A stretch of 64,000 nucleotides of DNA, taken from NCBI GenBank assembly GCA_021234155.1, contig JAJEKV010000014.1, positions 14,370,494 through 14,434,493 of the forward strand, written 5' to 3'. Each line of letters begins with the position of its first letter. The stretch's first letter is position 1. The notes below the pieces were generated by a model that had not been told where the DNA came from, ran no database searches, and was given only the letters and a program-made list of their open reading frames with translations. Source of the DNA: Isoetes taiwanensis. Taxonomy: Eukaryota > Streptophyta > Lycopodiopsida > Isoetales > Isoetaceae. Made by a program: the position numbers and the translations under genes. Of this stretch, positions 1 to 11,352 are shown one piece after another.

Positions 1-2110
1 GGGTGACGTAGGGCAGCGAGAGCCCTCATAATTGTATTTTGCACGTACGAAATCAACACCATATAGTATTCCGCTTGAAATCTTATAGTATTTTGCGAAT
101 CTTGTTATACAGTATAGCAAATTTTGTACTTGCATACCCCACAAACGAGGAACTTTACGTACGGTGTAGATTAAGGAATAAGGAGTGAATATGCCTATAT
201 AGGCATGTCTTATAACCAGAGGATTTTCTAAAAGTTCATGTATTGTTTTTTGCATTCACTAGGCATAGGCATGTAGAGTAATTTCCTGGTTCTATTGATC
301 TTAATGGCAGAGCTAACATTGTGTCATCCCTTCCTCTCCAACCATCTCGCCTAGAACTTGAGTCATGAATATAAAGCTTTTGTTTTGTGACAAATGTCAT
401 TGACCACACAATCTACAATCTGTTATCATGAACTTTGTTAAAGACAAATCTTTGCTATTCTAGAGCAAAAGCTTGCAGATCTTTGTTGCAGACTTTTTTC
501 TATTGGTGCAGTTAAACTTGCATCACTCCACTTGCAGATCTTTGTTGCAGATTTTGAGTTTATTCAACTTTCCTATGTACAGTTCAACTTGCAGCATTCC
601 ATAAAGATTCCTTTGCCTCTGGGAAGATACATTTTCTGCAGGGTTTCAAAAGTATGGTCAGTCAGACGGCTCTGAATTGTTTTGGCTTACCTTCATAGAA
701 GTTCTGAGAATTATTTTAAGGATGTGCTGCTGAACTCAAACACGTAAACTAATTGTCTTATTATGACATGTCTAATAAAACATAATGTTTTGTCAAATAT
801 TGTTAGGAAAGCTAAACTATGAGAGTTTGGAAGCAATACTTTGTGCAAGTTGCAAGGTTCCAAAGCTACGGCCACAACATAAATACACATGTTTTGCTAA
901 AAAATCCTAGGCCTAATCTGTGTCACAAGTGATGTTTTTGTTATGAAGTTATAAGAGCTTGTGGTTGATGCCAATAAGAACAATTTGAATGGATTAAAGC
1001 TTTAACATATCTTTGCAACAACATTAGGTTTTCCATCACTGGCCACTTGATTGAAAATGAATAGAGGTCGTTGAAATAATAGGCGATTGGTTTGATACCA
1101 ATGATTGGTTTGATACCAATGTGATGTTGAAATAATAGCTGATTGTTGATAGTTAAGATTGCAACAAATTTCACAATTAACATACTACACAATTAACACA
1201 CGTATAATGCGAGGTAAGAATGGAAAAATGGGTTGTAATTGTCAGTTGATATTCGTCTGTGATTGTAATCGTCGCTATAATTGTCAGTGTGTAATTTATT
1301 CTTTGGCTACATGGCTAGAATAGTCGTTGCCTTACATTTACAAAGTTTGATTTACTAACTTAGAGTTTGCAATTCTAAGTAGCAAAAGCTAAGGCAAAAC
1401 TTTGATTTGAAACAAATGCACTTAGCATGCATTTTGAAGGTAGAGTTACTGACTTAGAGTTTGCAATTCCAAGTAGCAAACTGCGATGCTATATCAATTT
1501 AACCCTTGCATTTGCATATTTAAATAAGCCCCTCGATCCCTTTGGTGCCTAATAATGCCAATCTCACGTTCCAGCTTGAGCGCAAATAATTGCATCCAGC
1601 TTTTGGAATATCAATCAACAAGTCTCAGGGCCAAACAATGGAGATGGTCAGTTATATTTGCCAAATCCAATATTCAGTCGCTGACAACTCTACATGGCAC
1701 TCTGAAGACCTCAACGAATCCAAGGCATAAAGGTCTTATTATATCAAAGATAGAAATGCAACTACAGATGTCGGCATGTCAAAATGCCAATGGACATAGA
1801 GCATTTCTTAGATGGATCACGCATTGCTATCAACCATGTCATCATTACCACCAATTTAGCATTTAGTGCTTATGTTTAGGGTTTAAGATATCATGATTAT
1901 GTGTCTAAGTAAATTACGACTCTTAAAGATGGAGTCCAACATGGTGACTTACCAAGTTCTATATTGCTTAGAGACCCTGACACTCCATTACATCTACATA
2001 CACGATTACATCTCATCTACAAGCCTTCGCACTTGGCACTCTATTACATCTATAGGCATAATTCATTTCATAGCTCTTTATTGCACCTAGATTATTACGT
2101 CTAGCCATTC
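1..2110. other. gene-free stretch upstream of a Helitron terminus
   Basis: No open frame here looks like a protein; the longest (1555-1866) has no recognisable motif. A short direct repeat, GACTTAGAGTTTGCAATTC-like, occurs near 1360 and 1452. The stretch may be the body of the Helitron that ends at 2157, but no 5' terminus is visible. Confidence 0.4.
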
Positions 2111-2128
2111 CACACGTCCAGGACTAAT

Positions 2129-2157
2129 GCCCGGCATCGCCGGGCACATGTTTCTAG
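2129..2157 (+). mobile_element. Helitron 3' terminus (hairpin + CTAG)
   Basis: A perfect 7-bp stem, GCCCGGC/GCCGGGC with loop ATC, occupies 2129-2145. It is followed after 8 nt by CTAG at 2154-2157 and then a host T. A short GC hairpin about 10 nt before CTRR, with insertion before T, is the known 3' signature of Helitrons. A nearly identical terminus lies at 28359-28388, so the family is present at least twice in the window. The 5' end (TC) of this copy is not seen and may lie outside the window. Confidence 0.75.
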
Positions 2158-2460
2158 TCCTATTTATCACAGGAAATTGACTCCTGCTGCTTAGCAGCGG
2201 CCACAACTCTGCCTCAGGCTTCTCCTTCGTGGCTACAACGACAATGCGCTATAAAAATAGCTATGGAAAGATAAATGGAAGTGCCACTATAGAAACATAG
2301 CCGAGCAGAGGATAGAGGCACAGAGGATAAAGCGAAGCAGAGTGGAGCTATTTTGTGCCGAGCAGAGGGACCCCGCTATGGAAATAGAGGATAGCGGCGC
2401 CGCTTGTGGCGGAGATACTCCGCAGTATAATTTAAGCTAAAAATACCCGGGGGATCCACC
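2158..2460. other. GC-rich non-coding stretch
   Basis: This is host flank beyond the Helitron end, with repeated GAGCAGAG-like words and an AGCGGCGCCGCT palindrome near 2393. No coding potential was recognised. Confidence 0.3.
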
Positions 2461-2660
2461 TTCTTTATAAGGGATATGCCACCTGCGTGCATAGGGTAGC
2501 CGAAAAACCCCTAGTATACGTATTTCTGATAGGCAAATTTGACCCCTTTCCGTATGGTTTTACAACTAGAAGAACATCCCAAAACCCCTATGACCCCTAG
2601 TATACATACGGAAAAGGGTAAAAAATCGCCCCCTCCCGTTGATGCACGTGGTTTGGACAG
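2461..2660. repeat. diverged interspersed repeat, copy 1 (other copy near 61,722)
   Basis: Shared landmarks in the same order with 61722-61900 are TATAA..GGGATATGCCA, a AGGGTAGCCGAAAAACCC-like block, GGCAAATTTGA, and a second AAAACCCCTA block before a TATGGAAA..GGGTAAAA segment. The copies differ at many positions. The family is not identified. The short frames through it carry no known motif. Confidence 0.4.
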
Positions 2661-2699
2661 GTTCCATAAGGTGACGCCCCCTTGTAAAAATACAGTAAT

Positions 2700-3347
2700 C
2701 TGGACCTTATGTTTATTACGGTTGAAAAATATCAAGATGCATTGAAGATAATGCAATAGCTCAGACCACTCCATGTGAAAATTGTAGGTGGTTATGTTTT
2801 TTCTTCTAAGTGTTTCCTTAAAACAACTCAAATTAACAATGAAAGTGAAAGAAAACTAAAAGAAGCTATAGTTTGTACTTCTTATAAAGCAAAATATTGA
2901 GTGATTCATCTTCTAATTTTTTTCCTCTTCATTTAATGCTCATGCACTATTGGCCAAATTTTGTGGTAGAGAACGTTTGTACTGATTGAAACTAAGAATT
3001 TTCGGTTGTGCTAACGCATCGCAGGAAAATTCCCAGTAGATTTTTATGCATATTCATATAAGGATAATACAAATCTTCGATTGGGAACTGGAAATATCCG
3101 GCTATTTGAGAAAACATTACGAAATTTTTCGATTGCCCAATACTGTTCACGATGATTTTGCTATTATTAAAAGAAGCATATTTTTGAGATGATCGTTAGA
3201 GCCCACTAAAGGGCTCTAATCTCTCCCATCCCACTGATGTCTATGTTCTTATCATGTCTAAGACTCTAAGCAAGCAATGCCATAATAGAAAAGCACCCCA
3301 CTCATGCCTATGTTCTCCCATCTCACTCATGATCATGTCTATGCAAC
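2700..3347. other. AT-rich intergenic stretch
   Basis: No gene or repeat was recognised between the 2.5-kb repeat and the 41-bp tandem duplication. Confidence 0.3.
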
Positions 3348-3429
3348 AATATTAGAGATGGACCCAAAAAGTAAGAAATGTGAACCACAATATTAGAGAT
3401 GGACCCAAAAAGTAAGAAATGTGAACCAC
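3348..3429. repeat. 41-bp perfect tandem duplication
   Basis: Two adjacent identical 41-bp units (3348-3388 and 3389-3429) start AATATTAGAGATGGACCC and end GTGAACCAC. This is a recent local duplication just upstream of the tRNA gene. Confidence 0.9.
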
Positions 3430-3488
3430 TCATGCCTCATTCATGATGGTGTCTATGCAACAATATTAAGTAAAAAATGTTAAAAAAC

Positions 3489-3560
3489 GCCGCCCGGGGG
3501 GCTCGAACCCCCGACCACAAGGTTAAGAGCCTTGCGCTCTACCGACTGAGCTAGGGCGGC
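3489..3560 (-). tRNA. trnK-CUU: tRNA-Lys (anticodon CTT)
   Basis: Read on the minus strand, the cloverleaf is complete. It has acceptor stem GCCGCCC/GGGCGGC, D arm GCTC..GAGC, anticodon stem CAAGG/CCTTG around loop CTCTTAA, and a T arm with loop TTCGAGC. The anticodon CTT reads lysine codon AAG. Length and loops fit a nuclear cytosolic tRNA-Lys, with no intron and no encoded CCA. The A box (TAGCTCAGTCGG) and B box (GGTTCGAGCC) for RNA polymerase III are intact. It points away from the downstream metalloproteinase gene. The discriminator base is position 3489. Confidence 0.95.
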
Positions 3561-3786
3561 AAGGAATGAATTGTTTACTATTCATGCAGAATTTCTTACT
3601 TTAGTAAATAATTGAGTCTTCTGCATTTTAACTCTGGTCAGCGTTCCGCGTTGCGTGGCGTGTTTCTATAGACTTCTTGCTCTTCTAATATGCCTTCTGA
3701 AGACTGTTTCGACGCTGCCTCCATCATCAAAACCTGTTATTTAGAACTGCGCTTCTAAATCCAATTCAGGCAGCAGCATCGCCCAA

Positions 3787-4908
3787 ATGGCCAACACAGC
3801 AGCATCCCATCTTCTAAGACTCATTACCTGCGCTACGCTCTGTTTGTGGGTTCAAGCAATCCGAGGCCTGTCTCTGGCAGCAGCCCCCATCCCTCCTCCC
3901 TTTCAAAACATTTCCGCAGGCCCTTGGTCGGATTTCAAATCCTTGCTAGACGCAAAAAGAGGGCAAACCTGTGACAGCCTTCCCCAGCTCAAGAGTTACT
4001 TCAAACAATTCGGTTACTTCTCTGGCGCCCCTGACCCCCACACCGGAAATTTCACCAAGGATTTTGATAACTCAACAGAAGATGCCATCAGATTGTATCA
4101 GAAATTCTTCCACCTTAATGTCACCGGAGTACTTGATCAGGCTACTCTGGAACAAATCATGAAACCAAGGTGTTCAAGGAAGGATATTTCTGATTCAAGC
4201 AGTAGCACCAAAAAAGTGAAGCATTTTCTTCATTTGAAACCTCGTCTGGGCACTATGCATTATGCGTTTTTTTCAAACGAGCCTAAATGGGTATCTACGA
4301 CCACTTTAACATATGCTTTTTCGCCTTATTCGTCTGAACAATCCTCTCTGAGTGAGGACGAGGTCAAATCCACCATAGCTGCTGCTTTTGAATCGTGGGC
4401 GGCTGTGGTACCGCTCAATTTTACAGAAATCAGCGATTATAATTCTGCCAATGTCAGGATTGCGTTCATTTCAGGGAACGATTCGGACGGAACCTCCTCA
4501 GATGGCAAATTGGGAACTCTGGCTCATGCCTATGCCCCGGAAGACGGAAGGCTGCATTTTGATGGAGCAGAAACATGGACGATCAATACGAATTCCAAAA
4601 GCGCTTCTACTGCGGTGGATTTACAGTCTGTTGCAACGCATGAAATTGGGCACATAATTGGGCTGGATCATACGACGGTCGAAGAGGCAATTATGTATCC
4701 GACCATTTCAGTGAAAGAGGTTAAGGTGGATCTGGCACAGGATGACATTGATGGAGCCCAAGTTCTGTATGGGGCCAATCCGAATTATAACGCCTCTGCT
4801 GAAACCAAAACAAGGGCTTCCACAGATTCGTCTGCCGGAATTTCTACCTTTGATTCCCTTTCGACTCCCCTGTTTTTCTTCACTGCCTTGAGTGCCTTGG
4901 TTTTGTGA
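3787..4908 (+). CDS. plant matrix metalloproteinase (MMP, matrixin family M10A)
   Basis: This is a single uninterrupted 373-codon frame, as expected for the intronless plant MMP family. The order is an N-terminal signal peptide (about residues 1-28, hydrophobic up to the Ala-rich stretch), a peptidoglycan-binding-like propeptide (about 45-125), a catalytic domain, a Ser/Thr-rich linker and a hydrophobic C-terminus. The zinc site HEIGHIIGLDH (residues 285-295) matches HExxHxxGxxH with its catalytic Glu, and the Met-turn IMYPT follows. The C-terminal tail after a Ser-rich stretch resembles a GPI-anchor signal. The protein is therefore probably secreted and tethered outside the plasma membrane, where plant MMPs cleave extracellular proteins. 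One oddity is the cysteine switch, which reads PRCSRKD (Cys129) instead of the usual PRCGxxD; the Cys that chelates zinc in the latent form is kept. The start was chosen as the first ATG, directly before the signal peptide. It is the best-preserved protein gene in the window. Confidence 0.95.
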   Translation: MANTAASHLLRLITCATLCLWVQAIRGLSLAAAPIPPPFQNISAGPWSDFKSLLDAKRGQTCDSLPQLKSYFKQFGYFSGAPDPHTGNFTKDFDNSTEDAIRLYQKFFHLNVTGVLDQATLEQIMKPRCSRKDISDSSSSTKKVKHFLHLKPRLGTMHYAFFSNEPKWVSTTTLTYAFSPYSSEQSSLSEDEVKSTIAAAFESWAAVVPLNFTEISDYNSANVRIAFISGNDSDGTSSDGKLGTLAHAYAPEDGRLHFDGAETWTINTNSKSASTAVDLQSVATHEIGHIIGLDHTTVEEAIMYPTISVKEVKVDLAQDDIDGAQVLYGANPNYNASAETKTRASTDSSAGISTFDSLSTPLFFFTALSALVL

Positions 4909-5056
4909 TCCTCTGTATAAAAGTTTTTTGGGTCCTTTGATTCATTCAACCTCGTGTATTTTCGAGGTTTGTAATTATATGATGCCTTGATTGAATATAT
5001 TTTGTCATCAATACCACCCCGTTATCAGCCCTGGTGAATGCCTACAAACCTTCTAA

Positions 5057-5080
5057 GATAGATAGATAGATAGATAGATA
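5057..5080. repeat. (GATA)6 microsatellite
   Basis: Six GATA units lie about 150 bp past the metalloproteinase stop codon. The same motif is greatly expanded at 8693. Confidence 0.9.
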
Positions 5081-6190
5081 CATAGTATTTTTGCCTCATG
5101 CATGATTGCATCCCATTGATCTCTAAGTGAACGTTTATACAAAAGGTTTCTTTCACCCTCTCATATACCTTAAATCAGGGCTGTCTCAGATTACCATGAT
5201 CCAGCTCATTCGATCAAATAAAGTTAAAGTAGTTAAAATGGAGAATCTCTTTTTCGAAGAGGGTTATCGTTACAATCTCCTGCACCAAATCTGGCTATTC
5301 AAAATTGAATCCAACAAATCTGGCCATTCAAAATTCAATCCGGCAAGTGCCATTACAATAATTTGCTCCAACCCGTGGTTTAGGGGGTCAATGGCTCCTT
5401 CTCGCGGATTATTTTTGTAATAAACCATAAGCCCATTCTTTCTGGGTTATTCCCACAACCCAGCATTACTCCTTCATAATGCATTCATGCTTGCAACTTC
5501 CCTCCACACCGGTTCAAATCAAATCTACATGTCTTACATGTGAGCAAAGAAAACTCTGAGAGTCTTTGTGCTTATATTGATCACATCCAACCTTGTACAC
5601 CATTTTGGACCACTTTGGACCAATATGATAGCCACTACTTTGCACATTGTAGTCCACCACAATATATATTGGTGATTAAACCTATTGAATTCTAGTGCAT
5701 TTTTATGGCTTATAATTAGTTAAATATTTTGCTCACTGTGTGATACATATATTGCTTCCAATGGCACCTACAAGTCTGCTCGTGCCTCCCATTATCTAGA
5801 AAAAGAAAGCTACATTTTGTGTTGACCAGATGATAACAAGTTAAAACTTGCGTATGCATCACAACTAGAATACTTCTATCACCATCATGTGTGCCATAGT
5901 GGGGCCTATGCATTCTTCTTTTTAAACTTTTGCTCTCTTGTGCCATTATTTCAATGGTAGTAACGTAGCATTATGTTTGTTAGAATTATGAGAAAGAAGA
6001 TAATGTACATTTTCTTCCATAACATTGAACTTCAATACGTATTATATTGAGCATTTTTTGGGTTGCCCCTAAGGGGGCAAGCCCTTGTTGGGCATATGCT
6101 AGGTATATGCCAATATATACCCAGAATATGCCAATGACTGCTAAAAACCCATCATAGGCTGTAAATGCTAGGTTGCCCCTGTTGCTGGAG
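5081..6190. other. intergenic stretch without recognised gene
   Basis: Short frames are present but none has motifs or codon structure that supports a gene. Confidence 0.3.
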
Positions 6191-6204
6191 AGGAACTATG
6201 GAAA

Positions 6205-8140
6205 CCGGGAAACCGGTGCTCGCTCCTTGCTCGAGGCTGGATCGACGAGGCCCTTAAATCTGCTCAATCCAAACGGCAGCTATCCAGATACGTCGCTTAC
6301 AATTTGGTTCGCGAGTGTGCAAAACTTCAAGACTAGACTTGGGAAAGCGGGTTCAGTTCGTAATTGTTGAAAATGGACTAGATTCATTCTCGTCTTGGCG
6401 GATCATCTTATTCGGCTTGTTTGGTTCCCCGAAAACTTGCCGAAGCTAACCTTGCATTCTCCAGAGTACCAAAACCAAGTAAGTATACATGGCATTGGGT
6501 TATGGATTCTCATGTCAAACTAGGTGAAGGTAGAATAGCCCTCGAGTTTATTTGACAAAGATAGAAATTAAAGGTATAAAGGCGGACAAATTCATACTTA
6601 ATAGCATCTTAAAAGCATGCATTAGCATCCGTTTCATACAAAGACGGTAGGGTATATACATCAGCACATCATTGAAAATGGGTACCAAGATGATGTTTTT
6701 GCTAGTAAGATACTCCTTGATATGTATGCCAAGAGTGGATCCTTAGACGGCGAGAAAAAGTCTTTGGCAATTTGCAAGTTCCGGATGTGGTGTCATGGGG
6801 AGGAATGATCTCAGGATATGCCCCGAATGGCAAAGGCGACCTTGCTTTCAAATGTTTCCATATTTGGAGCTACATAGTGTCAAACCGAACAGGGGTTATA
6901 TTTTTAGGCCTTTTGAAAGCCGGGCCGCAAGCGTAGGTGCATTAGAGCATAGCGAGATATATTCATGAATGCATTATCCGAATGGCCTTGTATGTGATTA
7001 ATCGTTCTTGGAAACACAATTGTTGATGTTTATGGGAAGCTTGATAGCTTGAAGAAGGCATGTAATACATTTGAAATGCCGCAAAATCCGGATGTTGTAT
7101 CTTGGGCTATAATGATTGCAGCCTATGGCCAACATGGTGAAAGTGATTATGCCATGGAATGTTTCAAGAAAATGCAAGATAGTGGCATAAAGCCAAGCAA
7201 AGTCACATTTTTGAACGTCTTGAAAGCATCAATTGGGATAATCCACATATGCCGTATGTGGTCATCCATGAACAAATAATTGAAAATAGATTTCGTGATC
7301 GATATTCTCCGCCCAAAGGCATCCTTGTTGACATGTATGCGATATCAGATAGCTTGCGGGAAGCACAAGGACTTTTAATATCTCAATTAATCAAACGCAA
7401 GATTATGGGGCTTAATAATTGCGGGATGCTTGCAAAGATGATAAGTATGATGTTGCCTTTGAATATTTTGGTCAAATGCAAGACAATGCTACGTAACCCG
7501 ATAAGGTGACATATTTGGGCATTCTAAAAGCAAGTACTAGTATACAAGACATCAAGCAAGGGAGGTGCATTCATGAACGATTCTTGCATATGGATTCCAC
7601 TCGAGGTTGCTATAGGGAATACTCTACGACATGTATGCTAAGTCCGGAAGTTTGAAAGAGGCAAAAGGAGTCTTTGGACGCATTGCAAACTCGTAGAATG
7701 TGGTGTCATGGAATGTGATAATTTAAGGGATCTTGCTGAACGGTGGAAGGTTGTCTTGTTTTTAGAATATTATGAACAAATGCAGCATGATCAGATAGAG
7801 CCAGATGAGATAACATTTTCGAGCATTTTGAAAGCATGTGGCAATATAGGTGCTATAGAACATGGCAGGCAAATTCACCAGCAAATTGTCAAGAGTGCTT
7901 TCCACACTGGCATTGTTTTAGGATATAACCTTGTTGACATGTATGCCAAATGCGGAAGCATAACAGAAGCATGCAAAGTATTTGACGGTCTGCGAGACAG
8001 ACCTGGCCTCATGGGGTGCAATGCTTGCAGGATATGCTCAGCTTGGCAATCCTGGATCCACAGTGCAGTGCTTTAGAAACATGCAAAAGGTTGGTGTAAC
8101 GCCAGATGATATAGCATATGGACGTATTCTTACTTCTTAA
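6205..8140 (+). pseudogene. decayed pentatricopeptide-repeat (PPR) gene
   Basis: Successive PPR motifs can be followed across three frames: DVVSWAIMIAAYGQHGES, GIKPSKVTFLNVLKAS, EPDEITFSSILKACGNIG, HQQIVKSAFHTGIVLG and LVDMYAKCGSITEACKVFD. Upstream, near 6215-6330, a segment reading WIDEALKS..AYNLVRECAKL looks like the usual N-terminus of such proteins. Intact members of this PLS-type family are RNA-binding proteins that act in chloroplast or mitochondrial RNA editing and processing, usually as single-exon genes. Here many stops and frame changes interrupt the frame (for example around 6760, 7000, 7260, 7510 and 8040), and no E or DYW tail is seen. The longest open part is 7708-8076. It is a clear pseudogene. 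A second, shorter PPR remnant lies at 54.2 kb. Confidence 0.85.
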
Positions 8141-8141
8141 G

Positions 8142-8692
8142 AGTCTCATTAAAATTTGTATTTAAAAGCATTAGAATTTGTAGAATTTCTATTTAAGCAT
8201 CATTATGAAACTGTTTTTATGCAAACCAACCTACTAATCATGATTCCCAGATTCAAGATTGGCTTTGCAAACACCAGCCTACCAAGAATTTAGGTCTCCA
8301 GTTGAATAATCAGTTTTATCCCAATTAAGCCCATCAAAATAACTTGTGCTCGTAAAAGCACCCCTTCAAGAAATACCTTACGGATTTGAAAGGGCAAAAA
8401 TGGTCTTTGAGAATTGATGATGTTTGCTATCATACATTAATTACCCCTATAACAACCCCTACAAGAAATTTATTGTGACAGTTGCAGTGAATATTCCTTT
8501 GGTTCTAAATATATAGAGTGGGGTTGCACTCACTATACGTTTGATAATGCTAGTAATGTATTTGTGTCCGCATTCTTTGACATGCGGGATTTGAGCCCAT
8601 TTTTTACCTTGTGTTCTGCTATGTTTCTGGTACTCGTAGGATAGATATTTTTACGTCATACCACGTGGCAGCATCTAATAGGCACATATGAC
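8142..8692. other. intergenic stretch without recognised gene
   Basis: This is AT-rich sequence between the PPR pseudogene and the GATA tract. Nothing was recognised. Confidence 0.3.
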
Positions 8693-8870
<178 letters not shown>

Positions 8871-10560
8871 TGTGTTATAAGTGATCATTACTTCACTAGA
8901 TTTTGCGACAACACGTCCAATAATATCCACGGAGATCCTGTGTGATTTCTTGAGGGATATGACTGTGATTAGGCTATTTACTGAGAACTAATAGTGGTAT
9001 CAAAGCAAGTAGATATGCTCAGTAAGGTGTTGACGGAATTTAAACTAGTGTAAAGCACAAGTAGGTACAGGCTGAGGAGGAGGAGGAGGCTGAGATTGAG
9101 GAGGAGGAGGCTGAGGAGGAGATAAGATTATTAGATGATAATGTGGCATTGGGGCTGCCAAAGGCTGCAGGCATTTGAGTTATTGATCAGAGAAACAAGG
9201 AGCAGTTCAATCTGCAAGAGGTAAATTGCGTAGGCTTGAATTGGCCCTTTCCAGATCTAGAATAATATTTTAGGGATCAAGGGTCAAATTCTTGTTGAAA
9301 ACAAGAATCAAGTATCAAGTATCAAGTATTGTATTGTTTTAAAGTAGCATTTTTGATTGATTGTGAATCATGACTTTGAAGTATGATTTAAGCCACTTCA
9401 CCCTCGAGTCACGCAGGGCAACCCTCCGTGCACAGCACCTTGTTTTAATAAATAACCTAATTGGCCATATTAGTAGTAAGAGCTCTTTTTGTAGCTCGTT
9501 ATGGTAGCACTTAGGATTGGCTATAATGTGAAAGCTAATTGCTATGTTCTCTTCGTCCAAGAGTGTCTCTGCCTCCCTTTGCGACCATACAATTGATCAT
9601 ATCTTCGATCATTTTTGCTGTCTATTCCAACGTACTTGCTAAACTTTTCAGGGGCGGCCGCTAAGCTAGCGGCTAATCAATAGAGCTTGACTAGCTAAGA
9701 TCTGGAAGATTGTCTGAGAACAAGTTCGAATGCTTCTGTCGGTGGAGGGGTCGAAGGTGAAAATACTTATATAGTTGTTAGCGGTGCACTCCGAAATCTT
9801 AATTTTTAAATTTGAAAAACAAATTCCACTTTTACTCTGTCGGCCACTTAGGTAATACTTAAAAATATGTGAACTAGAAGCTCTGGACTAGAAGAAAATT
9901 ACGTAAATGAAAGCCTAAGGTCGGAGGAATCTAATAACATCACTTGATTGATCGCTTGAACTTTCTTCTTGAAGATATGGTAAAAATACTTATCAGCAGT
10001 GCACTTCAAAAATAAGAGCTCAAAAAAATAAAAAGAATCTCTTTTTGCAATCCTTTGGTGAAACCTTTTTCACAGTTTCTGAAACTCAAAAAATCTTTTA
10101 GCTTGGAGATATGTACCAGGCGTATTTGGGCTTATTGGAAAGCATAGGTCGAGGGCTTTTTGATGGCATACTTGTTGATTGAAATGGATATCAAGGAGGA
10201 GTTATGGCCGTTTTTTAGATGGGTGGCACACTCCTACTTACCAATTCTTGAAATTTAATTTAAAAAATTAACTTGGTGCAAATTGCCGCTGATATTTTTT
10301 CTCACAATTGTTTCGATCTCAAAATTATATTTAGTCTATTTCTTGGCTAACTTTCTAAAATATGAGTTTTTAATGAATTTTGGGCAAAATTTTCTCTTAA
10401 AATTTGACTAAAATTTTGATAAAGTCGGCCAATTTTAGTCTGCCCCATTTTGGTAACATTACCAACTATTCTACTTGACTAATAACACTTGTATGGCACT
10501 AAGATTAGGCAAATCCATAAGAGCTCTACTGAACATGTGAATGCAAGTGCAAAGGCTTAT
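8871..10560. other. gene-free stretch
   Basis: It contains a short GAGGAG purine repeat (about 9070-9122) and AT-rich sequence. The part below 10562 could be internal sequence of a gypsy element, since a primer-binding-site-like motif sits at 10562-10573, but no coding remains were seen. Confidence 0.3.
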
Positions 10561-10561
10561 A

Positions 10562-10573
10562 GCTCTGATATCA
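10562..10573 (-). other. candidate primer-binding site (tRNA-iMet type)
   Basis: Minus strand TGATATCAGAGC differs by one base from TGGTATCAGAGC, the usual plant initiator-tRNA-Met primer site. It lies one base beyond the CA that ends the LTR at 10575. Confidence 0.5.
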
Positions 10574-10574
10574 G

Positions 10575-11352
10575 TGAAACACAATTAATCCCATATATGT
10601 GGGATGAACCATGTGGATGCGAAGTAGGTGTGCCAGAGCCCTGCAATATCTAAAGAGGTACATATAAGAGAGCAATGAGTGAAAAGGAAGAGGGTTAGAC
10701 CGTCTTATCGTCAACATAAGTTAGTGCATGCCTTAGCTTATCATTTAGATACTTTTCTAAGACAAGAATATCTACTGACTTGTTGGCAAGTTATATGCAA
10801 TAAGGTTGGGGCTTCATTTCCGTCCTCTCCTCTCCCAAGCCCTGTGGGGATAGGATCAATACATGCGGTGAACTATGTATAAGAGTAGAATGTGTGCCCG
10901 AGTCCTGCAGATACCCAAGGAAATACACGTAAGCAAGAAAGAGAAGATGGTAGACCATCTTACCTTTAAGGAACATCAATGCATGCCCTAGCTTACTATT
11001 AGATAATGCCTACAAAAGGAGTTTGGATACTGAGACTCGGGGCCTTTTCTCATACAAGAATGCTTACTGACTAGTTGGCCAGTCAGATGCAAAATAGGCG
11101 AGGGTTTCACTTTCGTTCTTCCAAGCCTCGTGAGTATAGGATCAAAAATGAATTCCAGAGTCGGTATCTAGGGCTTGATGACCACAGCACATGTAGCAGA
11201 GCTTATAATACTACCGCTAAAGGTCCAGGTCTTGCCAAGGCAGTCAAAGTGGGAACGGCACATTAATGACTATTTATAGGGGTTAAGGCATATAAAAGGG
11301 CATAGACATATTAGGACTATCCTATGGTACCATGGTTGCTTGGGGTGTTACA
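10575..11352 (-). mobile_element. Ty3/gypsy long terminal repeat
   Basis: On the minus strand it begins TGTAACACCCC, a typical plant gypsy LTR start, and ends TTTCA, giving 778 bp. The polypurine tract lies immediately 5' of it and a primer-site motif lies immediately 3'. Inside is a diverged tandem duplication: the stretch with GTGTGCCAGAGCCCTGCA (near 10628) recurs as GTGTGCCCGAGTCCTGCA (near 10890), with matching sequence for about 250 bp after each. No second copy of this LTR was found in the window. Confidence 0.65.
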
